From contig CACGDZ010000007.1 of the NCBI GenBank assembly GCA_902571955.1, forward strand, positions 1 through 64,000: a stretch of 64,000 nucleotides of DNA. The letters run 5' to 3'. Position numbers and translations under genes: made by a program. This stretch comes from an uncultured Pelagibacteraceae bacterium (GTDB taxonomy: Bacteria > Pseudomonadota > Alphaproteobacteria > Pelagibacterales > Pelagibacteraceae). Below, piece by piece: positions 36,557 to 46,386 of the stretch. Position 1 is the first letter of the stretch; each line of letters opens with the position of its first letter. A model generated the notes under the pieces. It saw only the letters and a list, made by a program, of their open reading frames with translations, had not been told where the DNA came from and ran no database searches.

Positions 36557-37516
36557 TTATTTAGATAAAGTATAATTTTCATTAATATTAATCTTTATAT
36601 TTCCAAATATACCCTTAGCATTATTTTTATCAGCTTCTGGTGTATTTTCCATTGCTTTTTTACCTAAGATAAAAGCGATAGCACCATTTAATCTACCAGA
36701 ATATAAATAATATTTTTTTTTATTTATAAAGAAATAAACAGTAGTTTTAAATAACCATCGAATAATTTTAGAAAATATTATTAATGATAAATTTTTAAAA
36801 TTATATTTTTTCTTGAAATAAAAATCTGACCATACCCAATGCCAATTTTTCCACCAAGTTAAATTAGGTATTTTTGAAGAATAACTTCCTAGATGTATTG
36901 CTTCAATTGATGGAAAAATTATGTTCATACTTTTATTTTTTTTTAATCTAAAACAAAGATCGTCCTCCTCTAAATATAAAAAACAATTACTATCAAATCC
37001 TTTTACTGACTTAAACATCTCTACATTAAAAAAAATAATAGCACCTCCGTATACACAATTTATTGTACTTAATGTATCACCCTCAGGTATATCATTTACA
37101 TTTTTAAAAGCCTCTTTGTTCAATTTTGAAAAAAAAGTAATTCTTCCATTCTCCTTATTTAAGTCTTTATCCAAAGTTATACATGTGGCCATACCTATAT
37201 TGTTATAATTTTTAATTTTTTCCTCAAATTTTATTATTGGATCGTTAGTTAAAAATTTAACATCAGGATTTAATAATAATGCAAATTTAGTTTTAACATT
37301 TTGAATCCCTAAATTAGCAGCATTACCCCATCCTAAATTTTTTCCAGCATGTATTATAGAAATATTAAGGTTTAAGCTTAAGATTCGATTTAAAGTTTTA
37401 TCCTTACTACCATTATCAACAATAATGATGGGTACTTCTTTAGAATTTAAAGATTTTAAACAATCTTCTATAACTTCCTCAGAATTTATACATGGTATTA
37501 CTACTGTTGTTTCCAT
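36557..37516 (-). CDS. Glycosyltransferase family 2
   Basis: 319 residues with a GT2 opening (TTVVIPCINSEEVIEDCL), the nucleotide-binding VDNGSKDKT near 33, NPDVKFL near 88 and YLEEDDLCFRLKK near 185 as the metal-binding and acceptor region. It resembles rhamnosyltransferases of surface polysaccharides. It is divergent from the epimerase gene at 37574, so both may serve one glycan. Confidence 0.87.
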   Translation of the reverse strand: METTVVIPCINSEEVIEDCLKSLNSKEVPIIIVDNGSKDKTLNRILSLNLNISIIHAGKNLGWGNAANLGIQNVKTKFALLLNPDVKFLTNDPIIKFEEKIKNYNNIGMATCITLDKDLNKENGRITFFSKLNKEAFKNVNDIPEGDTLSTINCVYGGAIIFFNVEMFKSVKGFDSNCFLYLEEDDLCFRLKKNKSMNIIFPSIEAIHLGSYSSKIPNLTWWKNWHWVWSDFYFKKKYNFKNLSLIIFSKIIRWLFKTTVYFFINKKKYYLYSGRLNGAIAFILGKKAMENTPEADKNNAKGIFGNIKININENYTLSK

Positions 37517-37573
37517 TTAATATATAATTTAATACAATTGAAATTTAATTAAATAGATATAAGAAATTTAAAT

Positions 37574-38590
37574 ATGCATATTTTTATTACTGGTGTTGCA
37601 GGTTTTTTGGGTTCTCATTTGGCTGATTACTATCTAAGTAAAAAACTTACAGTCAGCGGTAATGATAACTTAATTGGAGGATATAGAGATAATGTAGATA
37701 GTAAAGTTAAATTTTATAATTTTGATTGTGAAGATTTTAATAGAATGGACAAAGTTCTAAAAGATGTAGATATTGTAATTCATGCTGCCGCATATGCGCA
37801 CGAAGGGTTATCAGTTTTTTCTCCTCATCTTATCTGTAAAAATATTATATCTGGCTCTACATCTGTTTTTAGTGCCGCTGCAAATAATAAAGTTAAAAGA
37901 ATAGTTTTTTGTTCCTCAATGGCACGCTACGGAGAACTAAAACCACCATTTAAGGAAGCCGATCATCCTAATCCAGTTGATCCTTATGGTATTTCAAAAT
38001 TAGCTGCTGAAAAAATTTTAAAAAATATATGTGAAGTACATAATATTGAATATAATATTGCGGTTCCACATAATATAATTGGTAATAAACAAAGATACGA
38101 TGATCCTTTTAGAAATGTAGCATCGATTATGGTGAACTTGATGCTACAAAACAAACAGCCAATAATTTATGGTGATGGTGAACAAAAAAGATCTTTTTCT
38201 GATATAGAGGACTGCATCTACTGTATTGATAAACTTGCAACAGATCCAAAAATCAAATCAGAGCTAATTAATATAGGACCAGATGATAATTATATTTCTG
38301 TAAATGAATTATACAGAATAATTGCCAATAAACTTAAGTTTAACAAAGACCCTTTATATTTTCCTGATAGGACTAATGAAGTAAAATATGCTAACTGTAG
38401 TGCTGAAAAGTCTAAAAAAATTTTAGGATACAAAAAAATAAAAAATATTGATGAAAGCTTAGATGATATAATTAATTATATCAAAAAAAGAGGAGTAAGA
38501 GATTTTAGCTATGATTATGAATTAGAAATTCTAAATGAAAAAACACCCGACACTTGGAAAAAAAAAACTTTTTTAAATTTAATTAATTAA
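37574..38590 (+). CDS. NAD-dependent nucleotide-sugar epimerase/dehydratase
   Basis: 338 residues of the extended SDR family. TGVAGFLGSH at 6-15 binds NAD, Tyr138 and Lys142 form the YGISK motif, and serines near 114 complete the triad. The GDGEQKRSFSDIEDC region is typical of UDP- or GDP-sugar epimerases. The exact sugar is not determined. It is divergent from the GT2 gene. Confidence 0.87.
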   Translation: MHIFITGVAGFLGSHLADYYLSKKLTVSGNDNLIGGYRDNVDSKVKFYNFDCEDFNRMDKVLKDVDIVIHAAAYAHEGLSVFSPHLICKNIISGSTSVFSAAANNKVKRIVFCSSMARYGELKPPFKEADHPNPVDPYGISKLAAEKILKNICEVHNIEYNIAVPHNIIGNKQRYDDPFRNVASIMVNLMLQNKQPIIYGDGEQKRSFSDIEDCIYCIDKLATDPKIKSELINIGPDDNYISVNELYRIIANKLKFNKDPLYFPDRTNEVKYANCSAEKSKKILGYKKIKNIDESLDDIINYIKKRGVRDFSYDYELEILNEKTPDTWKKKTFLNLIN

Positions 38591-38592
38591 AA

Positions 38593-39213
38593 CTAAATTT
38601 TCTGAACTAAAGAAGCAGAATTATTTGTTGTTTTGTTTACATCTTTTGAAACTTCATGAAAAATAAGATCAGGTATTTTACGTTTCTTTAGAAAAGCTGG
38701 TCCGTTGAGTTCTAAATTTAAATAAAGATTAATATCAGTTTGGTTAAGAATAACAGGCTGACGATGATGAATTTCTTTAATATTATTTTTTGCATCTTCA
38801 GTAATTAGACAAAATTGATCTTCATTAAAAATACCTGCTAAATAAATAGTGTTAGTATCTTTACGAGTGAAATAATGTGGGGTTTTTTCTTTTTCCTCTC
38901 TTTTCCATTCATAAAAACCATCAGCGACTGCAACACATCTATTATTTTTAATTAATTTTTTAAATGTAACTTTTTCATCTATAGTCTCAAGTCTTGCATT
39001 AATTAAAGCTTTAAAATCTTTATCTTTGGCCCAACCCGGTACTAAACCCCATTGAAGATTTTCTAAAGTATTACCGTTTTTATATTTTTTTATTACAGGA
39101 AGTTTTTGATATGGGTGAGCATTATAGTTTTCTGTATCTTCAACCTGAATTGCAGATTTAACTAATTTACTAGTTTTAGTTACAGGGTGTTTTAATACAT
39201 ATCTGCCACACAT
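38593..39213 (-). CDS. yedK: SOS response-associated peptidase (SRAP/YedK, HMCES)
   Basis: 206 residues starting MCGRY, where Cys2 forms the covalent link to abasic sites in single-stranded DNA. The conserved NARLET, DGFYEWK and HHRQPVIL segments carry the other catalytic Asn, Glu and His. It shields abasic sites during replication. It follows the TPR gene with a TAATG overlap. Confidence 0.95.
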   Translation of the reverse strand: MCGRYVLKHPVTKTSKLVKSAIQVEDTENYNAHPYQKLPVIKKYKNGNTLENLQWGLVPGWAKDKDFKALINARLETIDEKVTFKKLIKNNRCVAVADGFYEWKREEKEKTPHYFTRKDTNTIYLAGIFNEDQFCLITEDAKNNIKEIHHRQPVILNQTDINLYLNLELNGPAFLKKRKIPDLIFHEVSKDVNKTTNNSASLVQKI

Positions 39214-39761
39214 TATATTGTTTGCTTTTTCATTAATTGTTCTATTTGCTTAATCATTATTTTTGGTGATCTCATAGCAGGATAAATTTCTTGTGCTCGT
39301 TTATAACTTCTAATCGCTTTTTCATAATTTTTAAGTTGAATATTTACTAAACCTTGCCCTGCTAAAGCTCCAAAGTGTCTTTGTTCTAAGGCTAATACTT
39401 GATCTATGTCATCTTGAGATTTTTGAAATTCTCCTAGCATATAAAGCACAGTTGCTCTTTTATTCCAAGCTTCAGCCCAATTTTGATCAAGATTAATAAC
39501 TTCAGTAAAAATATCTTTTGCTTTTATATAGTTTTGATTTCTAACAAATTGAGAACCCTCCTCTAATCTTGCAGTAAGTTTTTCATCTGTTGGATGTGTG
39601 CTCCATAGAGCCCAAATTTCTTGTTCTATTATAAAAGCTACTTTTGATTTATTTACTTTTAACTCATTAAATAATTGGTTCAGTCTAGTATCTCTTTCGT
39701 TTGCTGAAGAACTAACTTGTGAAAATAAATAAAATAAAATTACTAAGAATAACTTCTTCAT
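39213..39761 (-). CDS. Secreted tetratricopeptide-repeat protein
   Basis: 182 residues with a signal peptide (KLFLVILFYLFSQVSSSA) and about three TPR units from residue 75 on, such as AEAWNKRATVLYMLG and GALAGQGLVNIQLKNYEKAI. TPRs mediate protein contacts, here in the periplasm. Its stop overlaps the SRAP start, a linkage seen through position only. Confidence 0.85.
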   Translation of the reverse strand: MKKLFLVILFYLFSQVSSSANERDTRLNQLFNELKVNKSKVAFIIEQEIWALWSTHPTDEKLTARLEEGSQFVRNQNYIKAKDIFTEVINLDQNWAEAWNKRATVLYMLGEFQKSQDDIDQVLALEQRHFGALAGQGLVNIQLKNYEKAIRSYKRAQEIYPAMRSPKIMIKQIEQLMKKQTI

Positions 39762-39801
39762 ATTGAGATATTATCAAATATTAGAATTAGAGTCTTTGGT
39801 C

Positions 39802-40257
39802 TTAAGTGTCTTTGTTGTTATTTTTACAACTATAAAAAGAAATATCTTTTTCTTTTTCCTCTTGTTTTATATTGGTTGTGATTTCATGAATAAGTTCGCC
39901 TGTTTTTCTAGTATAGACTGCAGACTCAGAATAATTCCTCTCTTTATCGAATGCTTGAATTAAGAATATATCCTTATTCGAAATTTTAACCTCTAAATCA
40001 ATTTTATTAAAAAATTCTGATAAATTTTTAACATTTAGAATGTCTGGTGTTTTAGACTCGATTATTAACTTATTAATATCTTTTCTTTTAATTTGATCTT
40101 TTGTGAAAGATTCAAAGTTATGGTCTGGATTTTTTAAAATTACTTTTTCAAATTTACAATTTAAGTTCAAATCAGAATTTAGTGTAATATTTGTATTTTG
40201 AGCTTGAGCAAAACTAAAGCAACATAATAAGGTAAATATTGATAGAAAGATTTTCAT
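39802..40257 (-). CDS. Secreted protein of unknown function (151 aa)
   Basis: A signal peptide (KIFLSIFTLLCCFSFAQA) is followed by about 130 residues with a cysteine near each end (NCKFEKV and YSCKNN), possibly a disulfide. No known domain was recognised. Its ATG directly abuts the tesA stop, so it is probably the second gene of the tesA transcript. Confidence 0.75.
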   Translation of the reverse strand: MKIFLSIFTLLCCFSFAQAQNTNITLNSDLNLNCKFEKVILKNPDHNFESFTKDQIKRKDINKLIIESKTPDILNVKNLSEFFNKIDLEVKISNKDIFLIQAFDKERNYSESAVYTRKTGELIHEITTNIKQEEKEKDISFYSCKNNNKDT

Positions 40258-40869
40258 TTAATTTATTATATTAATAATACTTTTTTTTATTGTTTCACTT
40301 ACTTTTATTGTTCCATCTTTGTTGGGGTGTATACCGTCCTGCTGATTCAAACTTGGATTAAGTGCCACACCTTCAAGAAGAAATGGGATTAATGCTAAAT
40401 TATATTTTTTTGATAACTTTGGATAAATAGCATCAAACTCTTTTTTATATTTTTTCCCATGAGTATCTGGTGCCATCATTCCAGCTAAAATAATTTTAAT
40501 TTTTTTATTCTGAGCAACTTTTATTATTTGTTCTAAATTTTTTTCTGTTTCCTCTGGTTGGATTCCTCTAAGCATATCATTAGCGCCTAATCCTAAAATA
40601 ATTAAATCAATACCTGGCTCTGATAAACTCCAATCAGCTCTATTTAATCCACCTGATGACGTGCTACCAGAGACACTTCCATTAATGACTTTAATATTTA
40701 ACCCAGCTTGCTTAAGATTGTTTTCTAAAACTATTGATAAATGATGTTCTTTAGGTAAACCATATCCAGCCATCAAACTATCACCAAATAAAACTACCTT
40801 TTCTATTGCACTTGCGTTTATGTGCACTAGAAAGATTATAAAAATTTTTGTAAATAAGCTTTTGTTCAT
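40258..40869 (-). CDS. tesA: TesA-like arylesterase/acyl-CoA thioesterase (GDSL hydrolase)
   Basis: 203 residues from the ATG at 40869; the track's longer start lies inside the divergent gene. A signal peptide is followed by the nucleophile in LFGDSLMAGYGL (Ser31), GANDM in block III, and DGIHPN for the Asp-His pair. TesA is a periplasmic hydrolase of acyl thioesters and arylesters. It is divergent from an ABC ATPase/FtsX pair, the same arrangement as tesA with ybbA-ybbP in E. coli. Confidence 0.92.
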   Translation of the reverse strand: MNKSLFTKIFIIFLVHINASAIEKVVLFGDSLMAGYGLPKEHHLSIVLENNLKQAGLNIKVINGSVSGSTSSGGLNRADWSLSEPGIDLIILGLGANDMLRGIQPEETEKNLEQIIKVAQNKKIKIILAGMMAPDTHGKKYKKEFDAIYPKLSKKYNLALIPFLLEGVALNPSLNQQDGIHPNKDGTIKVSETIKKSIINIIN

Positions 40870-41533
40870 GAGTACTATTCTTAAATTAAAAAAAATAAAT
40901 CTCAAATACCAAACTGGCAAAGATAGTATAAGTGTTTTAAAGAATATTGATTTAAATATTCAGAAAAAAGAAACTGCTTCAGTAGTTGGAGAAAGCGGCT
41001 CAGGGAAAACAAGTTTAATAATGTTAATTGGAGGCTTAGAAAAACCAACTTCTGGTAAAATAATTTTTAATGATCGAGACATAACAGACCTTAGTGAAGA
41101 CGAAGTATCGGAGATAAGAAAGAAAAATATTGGAATAATATTTCAGTCTTTTTATTTAATTCCTAATTACACAGCAGTTGAAAATGTTGCTTTAACTCTT
41201 GAACTTAATAATTTTAAAAATCCAGAAAAAGAAGCAAAAATTTTATTAGATCGTTTTGGTTTGAAACATCGTTTTAATAATTTACCAAGTCAATTATCAG
41301 GTGGTGAACAACAAAGGGTTGCTATCGCTAGAGCAATTGCGATGAAACCAGAACTAATCTTAGCAGATGAACCAACAGGAAACTTAGATACTGAAAATTC
41401 TATCATGATTGCAAATATTTTATTTAAATATGTAAAAGAAGAAGGTTCGTCTTTAATCATGGTAACCCATGACCCCAAACTTGCTGAGAAAGCTAAAAGA
41501 AAAATAAAAATTAAAGATGGAAAAATTAAATAA
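40868..41533 (+). CDS. ybbA: ABC transporter ATP-binding protein (YbbA/LolD type)
   Basis: 221 residues from the ATG at 40868. Walker A GESGSGKTS, signature LSGGEQQRVAIARA, Walker B ELILADEPTGNLD and an H-loop VTHDP are complete. The MacB/LolD subfamily drives FtsX-type mechanotransmission proteins. The FtsX-domain gene overlaps its end. The start codon shares CATG with the tesA start on the opposite strand. Confidence 0.93.
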   Translation: MSTILKLKKINLKYQTGKDSISVLKNIDLNIQKKETASVVGESGSGKTSLIMLIGGLEKPTSGKIIFNDRDITDLSEDEVSEIRKKNIGIIFQSFYLIPNYTAVENVALTLELNNFKNPEKEAKILLDRFGLKHRFNNLPSQLSGGEQQRVAIARAIAMKPELILADEPTGNLDTENSIMIANILFKYVKEEGSSLIMVTHDPKLAEKAKRKIKIKDGKIK

Positions 41534-44051
41534 TCCTTCAGAATTTAGTTTGATATTTAAATACGCTTTAAAGGACTTAAGCAGAAATTATCATAAAATT
41601 TCTAGTATTATTGTTACACTCTTTATAAGTTTATTTATCTTAAGTGCTATTTTCACAATTGAAGATAGTCTTAAAAAAGAACTAAATGATAATGCAAAAG
41701 CTCTTTTGGGTGGAGATTTAGAGATTGATTACAATCGTAATGAAGGAAATTTAGACCTAGTTAACAAAGTAAAAGAATTTGCAACTGTTTCTCAAATGAT
41801 TGAGTTCAGCACCATGCTTTCAACTACCGGCAGAGAAAAAAATAAATCATTATTTACTAGAATTAAAACTGTAGATGAAAAATATCCTTTATATGGAAAT
41901 GTTGTGTATGAGCCAATTGGTGCTTACGAAAGAATGCAAAAAGAACCTAACACTATCCTGATCAATGAAAGTTTATCAAAAACCCTAAATATTAAAATTA
42001 ATGAACTAGTAAAAGTTCAAGATCAAAATTTTACAGTAATTGGAATTATTAAATCAGTGCCAGATGTAAGTGGATTTGTTGCATTTGGTGATTGGGCTTT
42101 AGCAGGAAAACAAACTTTAGAAATTTTAAAACTAAACGGAATTGGAAGCTTTTTAAATTATGAATATAAAATTAAGTTTAATGATAATGATAAACCAGAA
42201 GAAATTGAACAACAAATTGAAGAAATCTTTAAAGACGACCAAAAAGTCAAACTTAGATATCCCGAAAATTCTGCAAGTGGAATAAAAAGAATTATTAATA
42301 ATTTTTCTCAATTTTTATCTTTAGTATCTATCAGTGCAATGTTGATAGCTGGAATTGGAATAGCAAATACATTGCTTTCTTTTATTAATCAAAACAACAT
42401 GTCTATAGCTGTACGAAAAGCAGTTGGCTTTTATTCAAGGAATATTAAAACATTATATTACCTGCAGTTATTTATACTTTTATTTATTATCACTGTTGTT
42501 GCTTATGGATCGAGTTTCTTAATTGTGCCGATAGTGGATAAATATTTGTCTGATGGATTGGGATTAAATATTTATCCAGTATTTTCAATTCTTAATTTTT
42601 TTAAAATATTTTTAGTAGGATTATTGGTACTTGTAATTTTTTGTATCCCAACAATCAGTTCTATTGACCAAGTAAAAGCGTCCAATTTATTTAGAAACGT
42701 ATTCCAAAACCTTCAGTTTTACTATTCTAAAAGATCAGTAGTACTAAGCTTTATTTTATTATCTATTTTAATTTTATTATTCACAGTTGGATCTGAACAG
42801 CCTTCTTATAGTTTGGGTTACTTTGCTGCTTTTTTAATGTGTTTAATTGTATTTTTCTTACTTTCAAAATTAATAATTTATTTTTTAAAAAAATTCAAAT
42901 CTAGTCCAATAATCTCTTTAAAAGTTTCAATTAAAAATATTACCCAAACAAAAAGTATAACTCCTATTACAGTTATGTCACTTGGCTTGGGGGTTACTTT
43001 GTTACTTACCCTGGCCTTAGTAGGAACAAATTTTCAAAGAGAAATTGCTAAATCTATTCCTGATATTGCACCTGATTATTTCTTCGTTGGTATTCAAAAA
43101 GGAGAAAGAGAGAAATTTGAAAAAGGTGTATTAAATATGGATCCAAACGCATCTATTGAAATCGTGCCAATGGTATCGTCTGGTATTGTAAAAATTAACG
43201 GTGTCGATCCTAACACATACATTAAACCAGATAATGATAGTTACTGGGTAATTGGAAGTGAACGAAGATCTTCCTGGGTAGAAAATGTACCTGAAGATAA
43301 CGCAATTTTAGAGGGTAAATGGTGGGATTTATCAAACCCAGATCAACTTCAAATATCTCTAGATGCAAAAGTTGCTAATGATTTTAATATCCAGTTAGGA
43401 GATATTTTTACATTAAATGTTTATGGACGAGAAATTGAAGGTGAAGTAATTAATTTTAGAGAAGTAGACTATCGAGATCTAAGTATCAACTTTGCAATGT
43501 TGTTTAATCCTCATTATGCAAAAAAAATGCCTCACGAATATTTGGCTACTGCAAAATTTAATTCAGATAAATTTGATGAAACAAAAATGGTTGAAATTAT
43601 GCCAAGTTTATCAATGATTAAAATTGCAGATTACTTATCTAAAGTTACAGCTGTTTTGAATAAGGTATTTTTTGCGGTTACTTTAATTTCAGCTGTAACT
43701 ATTGTTATTGGTTTAATCGTGATTTCAAGTGCAATTATGGTTCAGGGAAAAGTAAAAGAATATCAAAATTTAGTCTTTAAAATCTTAGGTTTTTCAAAAA
43801 AACAGATCGTTTTTTCATCGTTAATTGAATTCGTTATTATTTTTAATTCTGTAATTTTGATTGCAGTATTATTTGCAGTGATTGGTTCAAAATTTATTAT
43901 GGAAAATATTTTTGAGCTAGTTTGGATGTTTGATTTCAAAGTTTTAATTTATTTAGGATTTTCAATTGGTTTCGTTACTTTAATTTTAATATTGTTAACA
44001 AACTTAAAATACCTAAATCCTAAAGTTTATCCTCTGATAAGAAATCAATAA
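41517..44051 (+). CDS. ybbP: FtsX-domain permease (YbbP-like)
   Basis: 844 residues with two FtsX cores. One helix lies near residues 25-45, three helices around 265-375, a mid-protein hydrophobic set around 400-450, another start near 485, and the last three around 715-840, with large periplasmic regions between. This is the long two-module form found beside tesA in proteobacteria. A role in lipid or lipoprotein handling is suspected for the family. The gene overlaps ybbA by 17 bases. Confidence 0.92.
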   Translation: MEKLNNPSEFSLIFKYALKDLSRNYHKISSIIVTLFISLFILSAIFTIEDSLKKELNDNAKALLGGDLEIDYNRNEGNLDLVNKVKEFATVSQMIEFSTMLSTTGREKNKSLFTRIKTVDEKYPLYGNVVYEPIGAYERMQKEPNTILINESLSKTLNIKINELVKVQDQNFTVIGIIKSVPDVSGFVAFGDWALAGKQTLEILKLNGIGSFLNYEYKIKFNDNDKPEEIEQQIEEIFKDDQKVKLRYPENSASGIKRIINNFSQFLSLVSISAMLIAGIGIANTLLSFINQNNMSIAVRKAVGFYSRNIKTLYYLQLFILLFIITVVAYGSSFLIVPIVDKYLSDGLGLNIYPVFSILNFFKIFLVGLLVLVIFCIPTISSIDQVKASNLFRNVFQNLQFYYSKRSVVLSFILLSILILLFTVGSEQPSYSLGYFAAFLMCLIVFFLLSKLIIYFLKKFKSSPIISLKVSIKNITQTKSITPITVMSLGLGVTLLLTLALVGTNFQREIAKSIPDIAPDYFFVGIQKGEREKFEKGVLNMDPNASIEIVPMVSSGIVKINGVDPNTYIKPDNDSYWVIGSERRSSWVENVPEDNAILEGKWWDLSNPDQLQISLDAKVANDFNIQLGDIFTLNVYGREIEGEVINFREVDYRDLSINFAMLFNPHYAKKMPHEYLATAKFNSDKFDETKMVEIMPSLSMIKIADYLSKVTAVLNKVFFAVTLISAVTIVIGLIVISSAIMVQGKVKEYQNLVFKILGFSKKQIVFSSLIEFVIIFNSVILIAVLFAVIGSKFIMENIFELVWMFDFKVLIYLGFSIGFVTLILILLTNLKYLNPKVYPLIRNQ

Positions 44052-44468
44052 TTAGAATTTAGTAATTTTACTATCTAAAGAAATAAGATTTAATTCTACT
44101 TTTAATTTTGGAAATCTTTTTTTTATTTTTTTTTTAATTTTAGAAAACGAATCTTTATGTATTTTTTTTTCATTAGCTAAGTTGAATTCTTTTTTTCCAT
44201 TAGCTATTTTTGCTGCACCACAATCTTTATGATTAATAACAATTAATTTTTCTATTTTATGTAATTGAATAGAGGTTCCTAAATTATCATAAAAGGTTTT
44301 ATGCCATTGCTTAAATTTTTTATGTGTAACTCCAACAGCTGCACCTGCAATTGTAAATGCACTGTATTTTCCAATTAATTTTTTTTTCTGTAAATGATTG
44401 TGGACTATATGTTGAAATCTAGGATCTATACAAGATAATACCATTGCTTTAAATTTTGATTTTTTCAA
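44052..44468 (-). CDS. Carbonic anhydrase-like zinc protein (138 aa)
   Basis: A short beta-carbonic-anhydrase-like protein. SCIDPRF carries the Cys-x-Asp-x-Arg motif, and INHKDCGA carries the His-x-x-Cys, giving a possible complete zinc site. At 138 residues it is well below typical beta-CA length (about 200), lacking much of the dimer arm. The track start is TTG, overlapping the SOUL stop as TTGA; an ATG eight codons later is possible. Catalysis is unproven. Confidence 0.7.
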   Translation of the reverse strand: MKKSKFKAMVLSCIDPRFQHIVHNHLQKKKLIGKYSAFTIAGAAVGVTHKKFKQWHKTFYDNLGTSIQLHKIEKLIVINHKDCGAAKIANGKKEFNLANEKKIHKDSFSKIKKKIKKRFPKLKVELNLISLDSKITKF

Positions 44469-45034
44469 TTTAATTCCACTTTAAACATAGCCTCATTTCT
44501 TCTATTCATTGGTAGAGTAAATGGACTGTCATATGTTGCTCTAATAGGTGGGCTTATAATTGATATACTATTTTTTTGTAATTCTTTTTCTAAAATTTCT
44601 TTATGTTTAAGAAAATTTCCGTCTGATGCTCGACCAGAATACCTCAGCACGGCATAGTATCCTCCTTCAATATTGACTATTTTAACATCTTTCCTGCTTG
44701 GATTTGGTACATTTTCAGTGTTAAATTTAGAGGGTAAATAGAATTGCATACTCATATTTCCATTTTTCTCTACTTGAGTAACTGGAGTTGTCATTTTAAT
44801 TTTCTCCTGAGTATCATTTCTGCCTGAAATATAATTAAATAATTTTCTAAAATTACTATCTATTCCAAATGTCATTGTTTCTACCGCTAGACGATCGGAA
44901 TATTTCCTAATCTCATATACCTCATTTTTTGAGACAACTTCATAATTTGCTTCTTCGTAAGCCATAACCGTAGAATATGGTAAAATAAATAAAGTACAAA
45001 ATACTATTAAATAAAGTTTAATTATTCTCATCAT
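44465..45034 (-). CDS. SOUL family haem-binding protein
   Basis: 189 residues with a signal peptide (LYLIVFCTLFILPYSTVMA), then the SOUL features YEVVSKNEVYEIRKYSDRLA, KMTTPVTQVE and MSMQFYLPSKF. SOUL proteins bind haem or related tetrapyrroles, here presumably in the periplasm. It overlaps genes on both sides (TAATG and TTGA) in a minus-strand run. Confidence 0.92.
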   Translation of the reverse strand: MMRIIKLYLIVFCTLFILPYSTVMAYEEANYEVVSKNEVYEIRKYSDRLAVETMTFGIDSNFRKLFNYISGRNDTQEKIKMTTPVTQVEKNGNMSMQFYLPSKFNTENVPNPSRKDVKIVNIEGGYYAVLRYSGRASDGNFLKHKEILEKELQKNSISIISPPIRATYDSPFTLPMNRRNEAMFKVELN

Positions 45035-45588
45035 TACATAACTTTGTATTCAAAATTTTGTGTAGTTTCATTAATTTGAATTAATTTTGCACCATTTCTT
45101 TCATGAAACTTAGTTGCCATTTCTGTTAGTGGTGAAAGGGTTACTAATCTATTTAAGTGATTGGATTTTTTTATATTTTTAAACACTTCTTTTACAATTA
45201 ATTTTCCCCCTCCTTTTTTTTTGGACCAGACAGTATAAGCAACAGCTATTTGACCACCTGATTGATCTCTCATAGCAGTTTGTAGAAATGCGTCAGTACT
45301 TAATTTTTCTAACTCTTCAACACTTTTTGGAATTTCATTTGTATAAGCAAAACACATTACAGCATGAATTTCTCCTTGATATTCAACACCAAAAATTTTT
45401 CTTCCATATCCTGTTCTGAACTTATTATTCAATTCTGGTCTAACTGGATCCTCTTCGGGATTACATTCTTTAAGCTCAACAAGTTTTGCGCCTTTAACCC
45501 ACCCAAAAAAATTATCAATATTTTTAGTTAAAACTTGTCTATTTTTTCTTAATCTTGCTTTAATTCTCGGATTAAATTTTTTTTTCAT
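45034..45588 (-). CDS. Hypothetical protein, C-terminal GNAT-like fold possible
   Basis: 184 residues, soluble, with a basic N-terminus. The last third (GGGKLIVKEVFKNIK, then MATKFHERNGAKLI) resembles the acetyl-CoA loop and final strand of GNAT enzymes, where a worn G-x-G-K-L is followed by an F-x-x-x-N/H-G-A. I do not name a family. It begins the SOUL run and lies 52 bases from the TauE gene upstream. Confidence 0.6.
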   Translation of the reverse strand: MKKKFNPRIKARLRKNRQVLTKNIDNFFGWVKGAKLVELKECNPEEDPVRPELNNKFRTGYGRKIFGVEYQGEIHAVMCFAYTNEIPKSVEELEKLSTDAFLQTAMRDQSGGQIAVAYTVWSKKKGGGKLIVKEVFKNIKKSNHLNRLVTLSPLTEMATKFHERNGAKLIQINETTQNFEYKVM

Positions 45589-45639
45589 TTTAATAATAAT
45601 TATTTAACATTTATCTTCAAGTTTTGATCTGTTATTAAA

Positions 45640-46386
45640 TCATACCAGATAATCATACAAAAGCTTCGCACTAGTAACAAAAATTAAAGCATATAAAATA
45701 TTATAAAATAATTTTTCTTCAATAATTTTAAGTAATTGATATCCAATTAATATTCCCAATAATGCAACTGGAAACAGTGTTGCTGACTGTTTAAAAGACT
45801 CAAAGTTTGTCATAGATAAACTAATATACAATGGAAGTTTAATTAAATTTACGAAAGTAAAAAAAAATATTCTTGTACCTACATAAATTTCTTTTTTCAT
45901 TCTCAGCGGAAGTAAATAAAGGCTAGTTGGAGTTCCTCCTGCATGTACACAGAAACTTGTAAATCCTGCCACGACGGAACAAGTACCACCTTTAAAAAAG
46001 TTTTTTTCTGATTTTATTTCCTTATTTTTTTTAAAAAAAAAGTAGTGACCTGCAAACAAAAAGCCCATAACTCCAATAATGAATTTTAATAATTCCTCTG
46101 AAAAATATGAAAAAGTAAATGATCCAATAAGTATACCAATAGCTGCAAATGGAACCATTAATTTTAAAGTTCCTAAGTCAAATTCTTTTCTATATTTATA
46201 AACAGCGATAAAATCTGAAAATATTAATATTGGTAAAATAATTCCTAAAGCTTGGTTTAATGGCATCACTATGGTCATTAGTGGCACAGAAATTAAAGTC
46301 ATTGAGCCACCAAGACCTGATTTTGCAATTCCGTATAAAATAATAGCAGGAACAACAGTTAAGAAAAATAAGAAGTTTATTTCCAT
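45640..46386 (-). CDS. TauE/SafE family permease
   Basis: 248 residues, eight helices, DUF81 family. The opening is IAKSGLGGSMTLISVPLM, and the internal repeat has GFTSFCVHAGGTPTSLYLL. It is shorter than the apr-linked TauE at 17285, from which it differs in the loop between halves. Members export sulfite, sulfoacetate or other anions; nothing local tells which. It overlaps the small GNAT gene. Confidence 0.85.
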   Translation of the reverse strand: MEINFLFFLTVVPAIILYGIAKSGLGGSMTLISVPLMTIVMPLNQALGIILPILIFSDFIAVYKYRKEFDLGTLKLMVPFAAIGILIGSFTFSYFSEELLKFIIGVMGFLFAGHYFFFKKNKEIKSEKNFFKGGTCSVVAGFTSFCVHAGGTPTSLYLLPLRMKKEIYVGTRIFFFTFVNLIKLPLYISLSMTNFESFKQSATLFPVALLGILIGYQLLKIIEEKLFYNILYALIFVTSAKLLYDYLV

